From Bacteroidales bacterium (GTDB lineage: Bacteria; Bacteroidota; Bacteroidia; Bacteroidales; GCA-2748055), in contig JARGFP010000016.1 of the NCBI GenBank assembly GCA_029210585.1, forward strand, positions 38,398 through 102,397: a stretch of DNA of 64,000 bases, written 5' to 3'. Made by a program: the position numbers and the translations under genes. A model generated the notes under the pieces. It ran no database searches. It saw only the letters and a list, made by a program, of their open reading frames with translations, and had not been told where the DNA came from. Position 1 is the stretch's first letter. Each line of letters opens with the position of its first letter. Shown here piece by piece: positions 46,228-55,680 of this stretch.

Positions 46228-49200
46228 TTAAAATCCGACAGCTAAACTCATGGTAACGATCCTGGGAGGTGGCGTTGTTGCATTATCAACCCCGATCCAG
46301 AAAGGATCGCTCGCATCCTGCCCCACTTCCGGATCCTGTCCGGAATAACCGGTGATTGTAAACAGTCTCCTCGCACTGAGCGTCAGGTTTGCTTTCCTGA
46401 TCCCGAGTTTATCACAAAATTCACGGCTGAACTGGTAGCCGAGTTTCACGTTATTCATCCGCATGTAGTCACCTCTTTCAACATACCGGTCGGACCCCAG
46501 GTTGTTCGCCGGGTGGTTCATATAGGCTTTTGGCAACATGCCCGGCTCATCCTGGCCCTGCACCCTCCACCTGCTGAGCACGGCTTTACTCTGGTTGTTC
46601 CTGTTGTTCATTCCTTCAGTCTGGATGGCCACCCCGTTGATAATATCAAATCCTACACGGTAATGAAAAAACATGGCAAAATCAAAATTCCAGAACCGGA
46701 GGCTGGTCCCGAATCCACCCACGAAATTCGGGTTGGAATCCCCGATTTTTTCCACGTCGTTCAAATCAATATCTCCATCATGGTTTAAATCTGCATAGAT
46801 GGGATCGCCACCCTGGAAGATGTATGCATCATTGTATGTCAGGCTGATGGGATTGCCGTATCCGTCATACAGGATGTTGCCCTCTGCATCCCTGGCAACA
46901 ACATCTTCATCACTGGGCCATACACCCAGGTACCTGAAGCCGTAAAAAGAACCAATGGGTTCTCCTTCTGCCACCAGCCGCGGATATTGTCCATTCCCGA
47001 TTGATGTGGAACGTTCGGTATTGAAGTTCTCGGGTAACTTATTGAACGAGTTTATATTACGAGAAGTGTTAAAGTTAAAAGACCAGTTGATGTTCTCCCT
47101 GTTCAGAAGCTTTACATCCGTCATGATCTCCCAGCCCTGGTTGGTCAGTTCACCCCCGTTGAAGTACAGAAGCTCTGCAAAACCGGATGTACTCGGAATT
47201 TCATAATCTTCGAACAAAATATCTGTAGTTACCTTATTATAGATTTCACCCTCGATAAAAAGCCTGTTTTTAAAGAGGTTAAGTTCCAGTCCGATGTTAT
47301 AGGATGTAATGGTCTCCCATTTCAGGTTATCCAGTTGAATGCTTGAGGGAATAATGGCCGGTGTAAAAATATAGCTTCCGGTGGACGTTGATTCGTAATT
47401 GGCAAAGCGGGCATATACATCCCCGGGTTGCCGGCCGGTGACGCCCCAGCTGAAGCGCAACATGCTTTCATCGAGAAAATCAAAAGATGCAAGGAGAGGT
47501 TCATCCGAAAACCGCCATCCCAGTGCGACCCCTTTAAAGAGTCCCCAGCGGTTGTTTTCCCCAAACGAGGAGGCGGCATCCGCCCTGAGAATGGTTTGAA
47601 GCATGTACCGGTCCATGAATTTATAATTGATATTCGCGAGTCCGCCGAGCGACCGCTTTTCTCCCATCCGGGTGGCAATATAATTTACTTGTGCCTCTGC
47701 GGCAGGATCCTGCACCAGGGTTGTAGGCGTGTGAATGGTCTGGGTATATATTTTCTCAAATTCCGACTGTTGGGTTACCCAGGTGATCGCTCCTGATAAT
47801 TCATGTTTATCACTCTTGAAAGGTGAATTAAATGCTACCTGGGTTTCAGTCCGGAGTTCAATATCCATATCGTTTTGTTCCCTGGCCCTGTTTACATATG
47901 AATCCAGCCAGTCGGCCCCGATTGTAGTATATGGATAGAACAGGTTTCTTTGCGTTCCCTGGAACTGAAATGACACTGTTTCCCGGAGGATCAGCCAGTC
48001 GTTGATCCTGTACCTGAGTAAAAAGGTGTTTTCCAGGCGACTGTATTTCGTATCGTCCTTGCCCAGGTTGGCCATCGCTACGGGGTTGTAATAGGTAACA
48101 CCATCGCCCTGGTAGCTGTTGATAGGGGTGAAATACTCCCCGGTCAGGTTCCCCTGGGAATCAAATTCCCAGATACTCATGTTAGGCGCTTTGATATAGG
48201 CCATTTCCCGCACATTCCGCTTGTTTATCTCTGCATTCCCTTCTGTAGTATTGGTAACATAATTGAATTTTACCTGGAACAACAATTGCCTGGAAAGGAA
48301 ATAGTCGAGGTTTGTTCTGACTGAAAACCTTTGGGCACTGGTTCCGATGGTGGTTCCCAATTCGTCAGTAAAACTGAATGAATTGAAGTACCTTGTTTTT
48401 TCTCCTCCTCCTGAAAGGCTGAAATAATGATCCTGTGTTACACCATTCCTGGTAAGTTCGCCGATCCAGTCTGTATTCGCTGAATAGTTATAAAAATCCA
48501 CATAATCCCTGTCATAGGCAATTTCACTGGGTAGGTCGTATAATCCCCTGCTGTTGTGCCATTCTTCCAGTTGCAACATAATGTATTCATTACCATCCAG
48601 CATGGGAATGGCAGGAGGCTGGAAGTTATAGCTGCTTTTAAACTGGTAATCGAACTTGATGTCCCCCATGGCACCCCTGGCAGTTTCAATAAGCAGCACA
48701 CCATCTGCTCCCCTTGAACCGTATACAGCTGTTGAAGCGGCATCCTTAAGCACCTCTATTGATTTAATATCCTGCAGTGCAATATTGATCAGGTTGCTGA
48801 TGTCCTCCGAATCGGCCGAGCTCAGGTCAAAATCCTGCGCTACCCTGAACTGGGGAACCCCGTCAATCACGATCAGGGGCTGACTGTTTCCCATGGAACT
48901 AAGTCCCCGGATAACGATTTGTGAACCCGCTCCCGGATCACCAGAGGCTGCGATGATGTCCAGTCCGCTCACTTTTCCCTGTAATGCATCGGCCGCCGAA
49001 GTTGTTCCCAGATCCCGCATTTCAAGTAAATCAATTTTCACACTTGAAGAAGCCCGGTCCCTGTCTGCAATGTTGGTCAGGCTGTTCTGGTCCTTCGCCT
49101 CGGCGACGATCACCACCTCATCCAGTTCAAAATCAGAGGGTTCAAGTTCAATAATCACGGTTTTAGAGGGATTCTTGACAATTTCCTGCATTTTATAACC

Positions 49201-49449
49201 GATAAAACTCACTTTTACATCGTGCGCAGGATCGCTTAATTCCAGGATAAAATCCCCGTCAAGGTTGGTCGTGGTCCCCCCAACAATCCGCTCATTCGCA
49301 TCATATTCAATAATGGTCGCCCCGATAACAGGTTGCCCGTCCGTCTTATCAATGATACGGCCCCTGATAATTGTTTTATCCTGGGCTGCCACATGAATGA
49401 CACAGAAAAATGACAGTATGAGGGTAAATATGCGTTTGTAACTTTTCAT
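46228..49449 (-). CDS. SusC/RagA family TonB-dependent outer-membrane transporter (pair 1)
   Basis: From the ATG at 49449 the product begins MKSYKRIFTLILSFFCVIHVAAQ (signal peptide); an earlier in-frame ATG at 49500 falls inside the FAS1 A gene. It has a carboxypeptidase-regulatory-like domain (GRIIDKTDGQPVIGATI), the TonB-box/plug region (ELDEVVIVAEAKDQ; DALQGKVSGLDIIAASGDPGAG; IVIRGLSSMGNSQPLIVIDGVP) and a C-terminal barrel ending RIVTMSLAVGF (1073 aa). Partner SusD starts 11 bases downstream. The two SusC proteins of this operon are clearly different sequences, suggesting different ligands or successive glycan fragments. Confidence 0.96.
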   Translation of the reverse strand: MKSYKRIFTLILSFFCVIHVAAQDKTIIRGRIIDKTDGQPVIGATIIEYDANERIVGGTTTNLDGDFILELSDPAHDVKVSFIGYKMQEIVKNPSKTVIIELEPSDFELDEVVIVAEAKDQNSLTNIADRDRASSSVKIDLLEMRDLGTTSAADALQGKVSGLDIIAASGDPGAGSQIVIRGLSSMGNSQPLIVIDGVPQFRVAQDFDLSSADSEDISNLINIALQDIKSIEVLKDAASTAVYGSRGADGVLLIETARGAMGDIKFDYQFKSSYNFQPPAIPMLDGNEYIMLQLEEWHNSRGLYDLPSEIAYDRDYVDFYNYSANTDWIGELTRNGVTQDHYFSLSGGGEKTRYFNSFSFTDELGTTIGTSAQRFSVRTNLDYFLSRQLLFQVKFNYVTNTTEGNAEINKRNVREMAYIKAPNMSIWEFDSQGNLTGEYFTPINSYQGDGVTYYNPVAMANLGKDDTKYSRLENTFLLRYRINDWLILRETVSFQFQGTQRNLFYPYTTIGADWLDSYVNRAREQNDMDIELRTETQVAFNSPFKSDKHELSGAITWVTQQSEFEKIYTQTIHTPTTLVQDPAAEAQVNYIATRMGEKRSLGGLANINYKFMDRYMLQTILRADAASSFGENNRWGLFKGVALGWRFSDEPLLASFDFLDESMLRFSWGVTGRQPGDVYARFANYESTSTGSYIFTPAIIPSSIQLDNLKWETITSYNIGLELNLFKNRLFIEGEIYNKVTTDILFEDYEIPSTSGFAELLYFNGGELTNQGWEIMTDVKLLNRENINWSFNFNTSRNINSFNKLPENFNTERSTSIGNGQYPRLVAEGEPIGSFYGFRYLGVWPSDEDVVARDAEGNILYDGYGNPISLTYNDAYIFQGGDPIYADLNHDGDIDLNDVEKIGDSNPNFVGGFGTSLRFWNFDFAMFFHYRVGFDIINGVAIQTEGMNNRNNQSKAVLSRWRVQGQDEPGMLPKAYMNHPANNLGSDRYVERGDYMRMNNVKLGYQFSREFCDKLGIRKANLTLSARRLFTITGYSGQDPEVGQDASDPFWIGVDNATTPPPRIVTMSLAVGF

Positions 49450-49489
49450 CTTATTCTGCCTGAAATTTGATGTAATATTTTTATTGATC

Positions 49490-51796
49490 TTACTGACCAA
49501 TGTCAGCTGAATTCAGTACGTTGTCTATCTGGTGTATGACAGCATTGTCCAATGTATTCGGGTATATTTCATCAGCATCCCCCTCCGGCTCTTCTACCTC
49601 TGATGCTATAATATTCGTGGTTTCCGATTCAGTTGCAGTTGCATATACTGAATCATCTTTACTGAGAATCTGAATATTATCAATTCCGGGATTGATATAG
49701 ATCCTGGTGTAATACGTGGTATACTGTGTCGAACGCTCATCAACACGCATGGTCTCATAATAGCCGGGTGCTATTTTCCCATCCGTAAAAATGAGGGTCC
49801 CCTGCACAAAGTGCAACTTCAGGATTTGTCCGAGTGCAGCTGCGGGAAGTGCATTCAGATTGGCGGCTGCTATCGCGTCATCTCCTGGAACAAACACGGT
49901 ATAGTAATCCGTTTCATTGATAAAAGAATAGGTGTTGAGTTTATCCTGGGCTAAGCCTGCTTTTTGAAGCAGGGCATGAAAAGTTGGAAAATTTATTGAT
50001 AGTTGGGTATACAGGTTCAATCCGGAAAAAGAAAACCAGTTTCCAATGTCGTATGTTGTACCATTATCTGCCACACTTAATACCTGGGGATTCTCCTGTA
50101 CAATCTCACTTCCCTGGTATCCTGCTGTGGTAGGCGCCGTACCGCTTACTTCGCCGGTTTCATTATTGAAAACCAGGTGTGTACCGGCAAGGTTGGGAAT
50201 GAATTCCTTTCGTGCCACACCGGTTGGCTGTGTATTGCTAATATGCGTGAGCAGCAGATTCCTCAGACTGGTTCTTGAATATCTTATCCGGAAAGGTTCG
50301 CCAAATTCACTTATAACATACGCATAAAATCTCCCGCTAAGTTCATCATATACCAGGGTTGAATCGGTTCCGGTATTCAGATCAGATTCAACAAAGAATG
50401 AAAAGTCATTGTTCCGTTTTTTCAGGAGGGGAAGGATCCCGGTTTCCTCGATTACGTTCATAATCTTTGAAAAACCCCGCCTGAGATATACCGGTCCCGT
50501 GACACTGCTGAAGGCCCGCGGGACAACAGCCTTGTTAACGCCAATAAACGTACAATTACTTCCAAATTCTTCCTGTACAATATCCGAACTGTTCAGTGTA
50601 ACAAGATCCATTTCACCGTTTAGAAATCCATTTTCAAATGTTGTGGGAAACACTTCATATTGGGACATGTGGGTATTTGCGACAATACGCCTTATGTTGG
50701 CCGGTGCTCCTTCCAGCGAACCCCAACCGCCTGCGATCTGAAAATATTCGGTAATTAAGAGCGTCATCGCTTCATCCGTTGGTGCGATCAACCCGTGGTG
50801 ATACCTGACGGTTACATTGGATGGCAGGCCATAACTTCCGGGGGGGGGATCCGTCATTTCATTGGCCAGATCAAAAGCCAGGTCAGGAAAAGACAAATCA
50901 AAAAGTGAGTCCACCTCCAGCCCCAGGTCGACACCTGCCTGTGCATTGGTTTTTTGCTGATTGAATGAGAATTCCGGGAACTCATTGATCAGCGCCGCGA
51001 ATTTGCTGTATGCATTGGACCCTGCTTCGTCGGTAATAATTTCGTAACCATTTCTTAACGGCGTAACTACCTTGTCTATGGTGTACACGAATCCATTTTC
51101 AGCAAACATTTCGTCACTGATAATTTTTGCTCCTGCATAATAGAGATCATCAGATCCATCAAACGGACGGTCGAAATAAAATTGATAATCGGAAGTAGGC
51201 AGGTTGTTAATCGAGAAATACTCGGAATAGAAGATGGGTACATATTTCCTTGAATCGGTTGCCAGCCTTCTGATAATATCTGCATTCAGGGTATCTGTGA
51301 TTACTTCACCTTTTCCAAATTCCCAATTTACTCCGAAATTCCGGTCATCCTCCTTCAGTAATGTTTCCCGCTTGAATCCCCTCGGTATATTGTTCGCTAA
51401 ATCCAGTGTATCTATCCACCCGTAGATATCAAGCTTCCTTAACTGGCTTTTTGTCCAGGGATCCTGCACAATATGGTATTTTACAATGCGATTCAGCTCC
51501 GCAAGCGGGATATCTTCAATGGAAGTGTACAGTGGATGACTTGCAAAATATGCATCAAATGCCTCATCTGAAGGAGCAAATACTGTATAGCTGCCTGATA
51601 CGTCGATAATTTCATCGTATCCGGTAAGCGCTATGCAACGGCTGAACGTTGACAACTCCGGAATTTCCTGCATCTGCGTGTACAATTTCCCTTTCAGCCA
51701 ATCTGGCCGCTCGTACTTGTCAGGCTCTTTCACACAACCGGCAAGCAATGCGGCCATCAAAAGCATCAGAAGCGCTGTTGAATTTTTTCTTATCAT
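49490..51796 (-). CDS. multi-FAS1-domain lipoprotein A, first gene of the SusCD operon
   Basis: The 768-residue protein begins MIRKNSTALLMLLMAALLAGC (acylated Cys21) followed by VKEPD. Repeated FAS1 signatures are seen at about residues 40-125 (FSRCIALTGYDEIIDVSGSYTVFAPSDEAFDAYF ... LNRIVKYHIVQDP), around 270-430, 440-560 and 590-760 (FHALLQKAGLAQDKL ... YTVFVPGDDAIAAANL ... LHFVQGTLIF ... AVIHQIDNVLNSADI). Fasciclin domains mediate adhesion or ligand binding. As the promoter-proximal gene before SusC it probably binds glycan or bridges surface components. The stop precedes the chosen SusC start by 40 bases. Confidence 0.88.
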   Translation of the reverse strand: MIRKNSTALLMLLMAALLAGCVKEPDKYERPDWLKGKLYTQMQEIPELSTFSRCIALTGYDEIIDVSGSYTVFAPSDEAFDAYFASHPLYTSIEDIPLAELNRIVKYHIVQDPWTKSQLRKLDIYGWIDTLDLANNIPRGFKRETLLKEDDRNFGVNWEFGKGEVITDTLNADIIRRLATDSRKYVPIFYSEYFSINNLPTSDYQFYFDRPFDGSDDLYYAGAKIISDEMFAENGFVYTIDKVVTPLRNGYEIITDEAGSNAYSKFAALINEFPEFSFNQQKTNAQAGVDLGLEVDSLFDLSFPDLAFDLANEMTDPPPGSYGLPSNVTVRYHHGLIAPTDEAMTLLITEYFQIAGGWGSLEGAPANIRRIVANTHMSQYEVFPTTFENGFLNGEMDLVTLNSSDIVQEEFGSNCTFIGVNKAVVPRAFSSVTGPVYLRRGFSKIMNVIEETGILPLLKKRNNDFSFFVESDLNTGTDSTLVYDELSGRFYAYVISEFGEPFRIRYSRTSLRNLLLTHISNTQPTGVARKEFIPNLAGTHLVFNNETGEVSGTAPTTAGYQGSEIVQENPQVLSVADNGTTYDIGNWFSFSGLNLYTQLSINFPTFHALLQKAGLAQDKLNTYSFINETDYYTVFVPGDDAIAAANLNALPAAALGQILKLHFVQGTLIFTDGKIAPGYYETMRVDERSTQYTTYYTRIYINPGIDNIQILSKDDSVYATATESETTNIIASEVEEPEGDADEIYPNTLDNAVIHQIDNVLNSADIGQ

Positions 51797-52404
51797 CTAC
51801 CTGAATCTTAATAATGAATGTTTCGCACTTATTTTCAGCCCACATGGCTTCAGGAGGTTACACTCCAGTCTCATGTGTTATATCAGGGTATATCAATGTT
51901 TCATCTTCATAATACCAGCTGTGTTGCCCCTGTCTTACTATACCTGGTTAGTTTTCAACATTTAAGAAGATTATAAAACAATTGATAATAAATATTATAA
52001 CGGTAAAATTATAAGATTTTGTGTGGTGCGGATTTTGAACCTTTCCCAAGATGTTTCGAATCTGTACCAGACGGAGTGTAAAGCCCTCCGTTTGGTTGAC
52101 CAGGGAAAACAAAACAGTCAGCTCATCCTTAATCATTTACCACAAAATAACCTAAGATTAATCCAACTGCAAGCACAAAAAAATACTTGCATCCTGAATA
52201 CATGAATGCGTTCGGTGCTTTAGAATTTATCACAGAATAACTATTTTTAAACAATGAGAATTTCAGAAAAAATCGTCAGTAAAAGTTGTGTACGCTTGTT
52301 GCCGTTCCCTCTGCAATCCTATTTTACGGATAATGCAGCTCATGGTATTTCCTTCTGCAATGTACGCTTATCAACAAACAGTAAATTAAAATAATCAAAT
52401 AATA
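51797..52404. other. 608-base divergent intergenic region between FAS1 A and the SGNH esterase
   Basis: The left half contains the leader of the SusCD operon (about 208 bases) and operator-promoter site D (52004-52070). A small inverted repeat (ACGGAG at 52071-52076, CTCCGT at 52086-52091) abuts the operator. The right half is AT-rich and must hold the plus-strand promoter for the esterase, but no confident -33/-7 pair was picked. No gene was recognised. Confidence 0.6.
52004..52070 (-). promoter_or_regulatory. shared operator-promoter, site D (FAS1-SusCD-GH95 operon)
   Basis: Half-sites TTTTGAACCTTTCCCAA (52033-52049) and TTTCGAATCTGTACCAG (52054-52070) are separated by GATG. The -7 box TAATTTTA (52011-52004, minus) lies exactly 21 bases from the proximal half-site, as at sites A, B and C. 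The operon start codon is at 51796. No other copy was seen inside the operon, so this promoter probably drives the eight genes down to 33930. Confidence 0.8.
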
Positions 52405-53334
52405 ATGATGCGAATTATTTTTCTCATAGCATGCAGTATTGGAATACAATACAACATCTTTTCACAGTCTTTCGCCATTTCCGACGATGTTAAGCGGATT
52501 GTTTTTTTGGGCAACAGTATAACCTACCAGGGTAAATATATAGCATTTATTGATGCTTATTTTTCGATTCATTATCCGGACAAGCACTACGAAATAATAA
52601 ATGCAGGCTTACCAAGTGAAACCGTATCCGGACTTTCTGAGCCGGGTCACGCGAAAGGAAAATATCCACGTCCGGATTTACACGATCGGTTACATCGTGT
52701 TGTCGCAGAGACGAAACCGGACCTGGTACTCGCCTGTTATGGTATGAATGACGGTATTTATTTGCCATTCAGTGAAAAACGGTTTAAAAAATATAAGAAA
52801 GGGATCTATCGGCTGCATAAAGCAATAGAAAAGTCAGGTGCTGAAATCATTCATATTACCCCACCGGTTTATGATGGGCGAAAAGGTGAAGCGTATGCCA
52901 ACGTTCTTGACATATATTCCGATTGGCTGATCAGTAACCGGTATACAAAAGGGTGGAATGTAATTGATATTCACTGGCCAATGAAAAAAAAGCTGGAAGA
53001 TCACAGGCGAATAGATTCAACATTTGTATTTGCAAAGGATGGTATTCATCCGAATGATACAGGCCATTTTGAAATGGCAAAACAGATTCTTGAATTTTTC
53101 GTTGGACCGCCTTTCTCAACCACCGATGACATCAATGGTTTTCTTTCGGCCCATCAAAATGCTGCTGAGATATTCAATCTGGTACAATTGCGCCAGCGAA
53201 TAACCAAAGACGCATGGTTAACACACATCGGTCACAAAAGACCTAATATGAAAAAAGGGCTTCCCATGGATGAAGCGCAAGCAAAATCAAAAGAAATTGA
53301 GGCAAAAATACAATTGCTGATTCAAAAAGAATAG
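52405..53334 (+). CDS. secreted SGNH/GDSL-family hydrolase (candidate carbohydrate esterase)
   Basis: The product has a signal peptide (hydrophobic core about residues 4-20, cleavage near FSQ). SGNH blocks are in order: FLGNSITY with nucleophile Ser38, the AGLPSETVSGLS block II, YGMNDG (block III Asn), and DGIHPND with Asp212 and His215. Length (309 aa) is normal. ATG codons at 52405 and 52408 are equivalent starts. Such enzymes in polysaccharide loci usually remove acetyl or other ester groups from glycans; the substrate here is inferred from context. It is the only plus-strand gene between two minus-strand carbohydrate clusters. Confidence 0.88.
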   Translation: MMRIIFLIACSIGIQYNIFSQSFAISDDVKRIVFLGNSITYQGKYIAFIDAYFSIHYPDKHYEIINAGLPSETVSGLSEPGHAKGKYPRPDLHDRLHRVVAETKPDLVLACYGMNDGIYLPFSEKRFKKYKKGIYRLHKAIEKSGAEIIHITPPVYDGRKGEAYANVLDIYSDWLISNRYTKGWNVIDIHWPMKKKLEDHRRIDSTFVFAKDGIHPNDTGHFEMAKQILEFFVGPPFSTTDDINGFLSAHQNAAEIFNLVQLRQRITKDAWLTHIGHKRPNMKKGLPMDEAQAKSKEIEAKIQLLIQKE

Positions 53335-53401
53335 TTCTACCAGGCAACCATGCAACCCGGCGAAGACGGAGTCAATAACCTGCTACCGCTTTCCACTATG
53401 G

Positions 53402-55666
53402 TCATTGATCCCTTCTTGCAATTGAACTTCCCGCTGAGCTTAAATCAATAGGTTCTATGCCCAGACCGGGAGCCGGTGAACCCGGCTGAAAACGGAAGAT
53501 CCGTTGTTTCATCGCTTCTTCGTCGAACACCGGATCCGCAAACAACATGCCCACATCTGCAGTTCCCCGTTTGTCAGGAGCAATGACATCCTGCCCCAAT
53601 TTAATTTCTTCCGGCGGATCTTCCACATAGATCAGTGAATTGGAAACCCTGTCAAAAAACTCATAAATCATGTTGACTTCAGGAAACCGCTTATACTGGT
53701 TAAAATGTCCTTCGCCCCGGGGGGTATTATACAGTATAAAATTGTCGATCTCTGTCGGACACCACCTGCGAGCGATAAAAAGCTCCGTATCAAAGGCGAA
53801 ATTATTCCGGATTTCTCCCGGTCCCTTGATCTGCATCATCCTGGAACCCCGTACCCCGACATTGTGCGTGATAATTGTATACCCTGAAACATCGTCCAGG
53901 CGAATGTACCCGTTGGAATTGTATATATCATGAAAATAGTTACTTACGGCCCGGTTGTTCTTTCCCATCGCAGAAAAATAGATGCCGTTTCCGTCGTGCA
54001 ACTCCAGCATCACCCGGTAGATTTCATTATACTCAATGCGATTTTCACGGGAATGTAACAATGGCTCAATTTTACTTACATCAAATTCAAGCCAGTTGCG
54101 CAGCATTTCAGGGGTGATGTGTTCAATGAAAGGTCCGATTTCATCGGTGCGGATACTGCTCACCCATTCACGCCGGTTACTGAGTGGCTTTGCATACACC
54201 AATTCGTGAGGCCGGCAACCACTGATGATCATTCCGTTGTAGGCAAGGTCATGGATGGTATTATGACTGATATCGTTATGACCGCTCTGGGCAATAAAAA
54301 TACCTGGTGAATGCTTGTAAATTGTTCCAACATGGTGGATGTAATTATTGGTAACCGTGTTATTTTTATTCTCATCTTTCAGGCCCGGGCCATATCCACT
54401 CAGTAATATCCCGGTACCTCCAAGGTGTGCAAAAATGCAGTCGGCTACTGTATTCCGTTGTGCATATAAATCAAAACGTACGCCGGTCCCGCTGCTTGAT
54501 TCGAAAGTGCATCCAACCACTGAACAGTCGGCGGCGTGCCGGAAACGCATGATGGCATTGCCCTTGTCGTACATTTCCCAGTCGTGCTGCAATCCTTTAT
54601 CACCCGGTTTCCAGGTATCGCGCAAACCGTGCCGGAACGTAAGTCCCTCAATATGTAGGTATTGAACAGGATTACTGTCTTCAATACCTTCAACACGGAT
54701 AAATTCCTGCAAAAACGGAGCACGAATATCCGCTTCTTCAAGCGGATTTTCCGGCCAAATATACACCCGCCCTTCTTTACTGTCGAAAATCCATTCTCCG
54801 GGCGCATCCAGGTATTCAATTGCATTTTCCACGTAATATGCATTCCCGGGACGGATTCCATAGGTCGGGTCAACTGCAAAAGTTGCAGTTTTTGTTTTCG
54901 TGTCGATATGTTCCAGCGGTAACATATTGATCAGCCAGCCATGTTTCGGACGCAGGAATATCTCAATGTCCGTGGGTGTCCTCCAGTCTTTCAGATCATC
55001 ACCATTGTACCTGAATTCGCGACTGAACACCACGGGTGCAGCATCCCAGTCCAGCCCCCGCACATCTTTGGGTTGTGCGTTATAGGGATCAAGCACCTGT
55101 TGATCCGATGCTTTAAATGCCTCTGAACGTGACCGGGACAACAGTTTTTTTCCGTCGTACAGGGATGTGATTTGCCATGCACCTTTCAGGTGTCCGGGAA
55201 TTTCATAATACCAGAGATTACCCATTGCTTCCCCGGAAATTCCAGGAGGAGGATCGGTGCATTTTCTCCAATTGTCCAGTTTCTTTCCACCCGTAAAAAC
55301 AGGTATTTCTCCTGGCCGTGCCCGGTAATGAATGGGATTGTCTTCGGTTCCGGAATCCTCTGGTCCAAAGACAATGGTTGCATCAAGGGTATATTCGCCA
55401 CCGCGAATCCAGACCGTTACCGGACCGGGGAGCCCCTCCGAGGTATATTGTTGAACTTTGACGCGCGCTGCATCCAATGTGGCGAGCGGACCGTCGTTGT
55501 TACCGGCATTTGGCTCAGGAAGTGTGCCTGTCCAGGCATCGTTGCCATTTGGAGCGATATACAATTCTATATCGTTCATTTCCGGTGTGCATGACACTCC
55601 CACAAGGAATCCAAGGAGCGTAAGGATAACAACATAATTTGCAATGCGAATGTTGTATTGATTCAT
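53402..55666 (-). CDS. right-handed beta-helix lipoprotein, possible GH141-like glycosidase
   Basis: The 754-residue protein has a lipoprotein signal ending FLVGVSC (Cys26), then IELYIAPNGNDAWTGTLPEPN, the usual N-terminal cap of secreted beta-helix glycan-active proteins. EDSGTEDNPIHYRARPGEIPVFTGGK follows as a beta-strand lead-in. The central part (about 330-640) has parallel-helix repeats rich in Asn and His (NNTVTNNYIHHVG, HNDISHNTIHDLAYNGMIISG, RAVSNYFHDIYNSNGYI). The layout resembles family GH141, which includes alpha-L-fucosidase and xylanase activities, but I cannot confirm membership. It is the last gene of the sulfatase operon, 14 bases after the sulfatase stop. The related protein at 57240-59669 shares the cap. 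Confidence 0.75.
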   Translation of the reverse strand: MNQYNIRIANYVVILTLLGFLVGVSCTPEMNDIELYIAPNGNDAWTGTLPEPNAGNNDGPLATLDAARVKVQQYTSEGLPGPVTVWIRGGEYTLDATIVFGPEDSGTEDNPIHYRARPGEIPVFTGGKKLDNWRKCTDPPPGISGEAMGNLWYYEIPGHLKGAWQITSLYDGKKLLSRSRSEAFKASDQQVLDPYNAQPKDVRGLDWDAAPVVFSREFRYNGDDLKDWRTPTDIEIFLRPKHGWLINMLPLEHIDTKTKTATFAVDPTYGIRPGNAYYVENAIEYLDAPGEWIFDSKEGRVYIWPENPLEEADIRAPFLQEFIRVEGIEDSNPVQYLHIEGLTFRHGLRDTWKPGDKGLQHDWEMYDKGNAIMRFRHAADCSVVGCTFESSSGTGVRFDLYAQRNTVADCIFAHLGGTGILLSGYGPGLKDENKNNTVTNNYIHHVGTIYKHSPGIFIAQSGHNDISHNTIHDLAYNGMIISGCRPHELVYAKPLSNRREWVSSIRTDEIGPFIEHITPEMLRNWLEFDVSKIEPLLHSRENRIEYNEIYRVMLELHDGNGIYFSAMGKNNRAVSNYFHDIYNSNGYIRLDDVSGYTIITHNVGVRGSRMMQIKGPGEIRNNFAFDTELFIARRWCPTEIDNFILYNTPRGEGHFNQYKRFPEVNMIYEFFDRVSNSLIYVEDPPEEIKLGQDVIAPDKRGTADVGMLFADPVFDEEAMKQRIFRFQPGSPAPGLGIEPIDLSSAGSSIARRDQ

Positions 55667-55680
55667 TGTTGCTTATTTTC

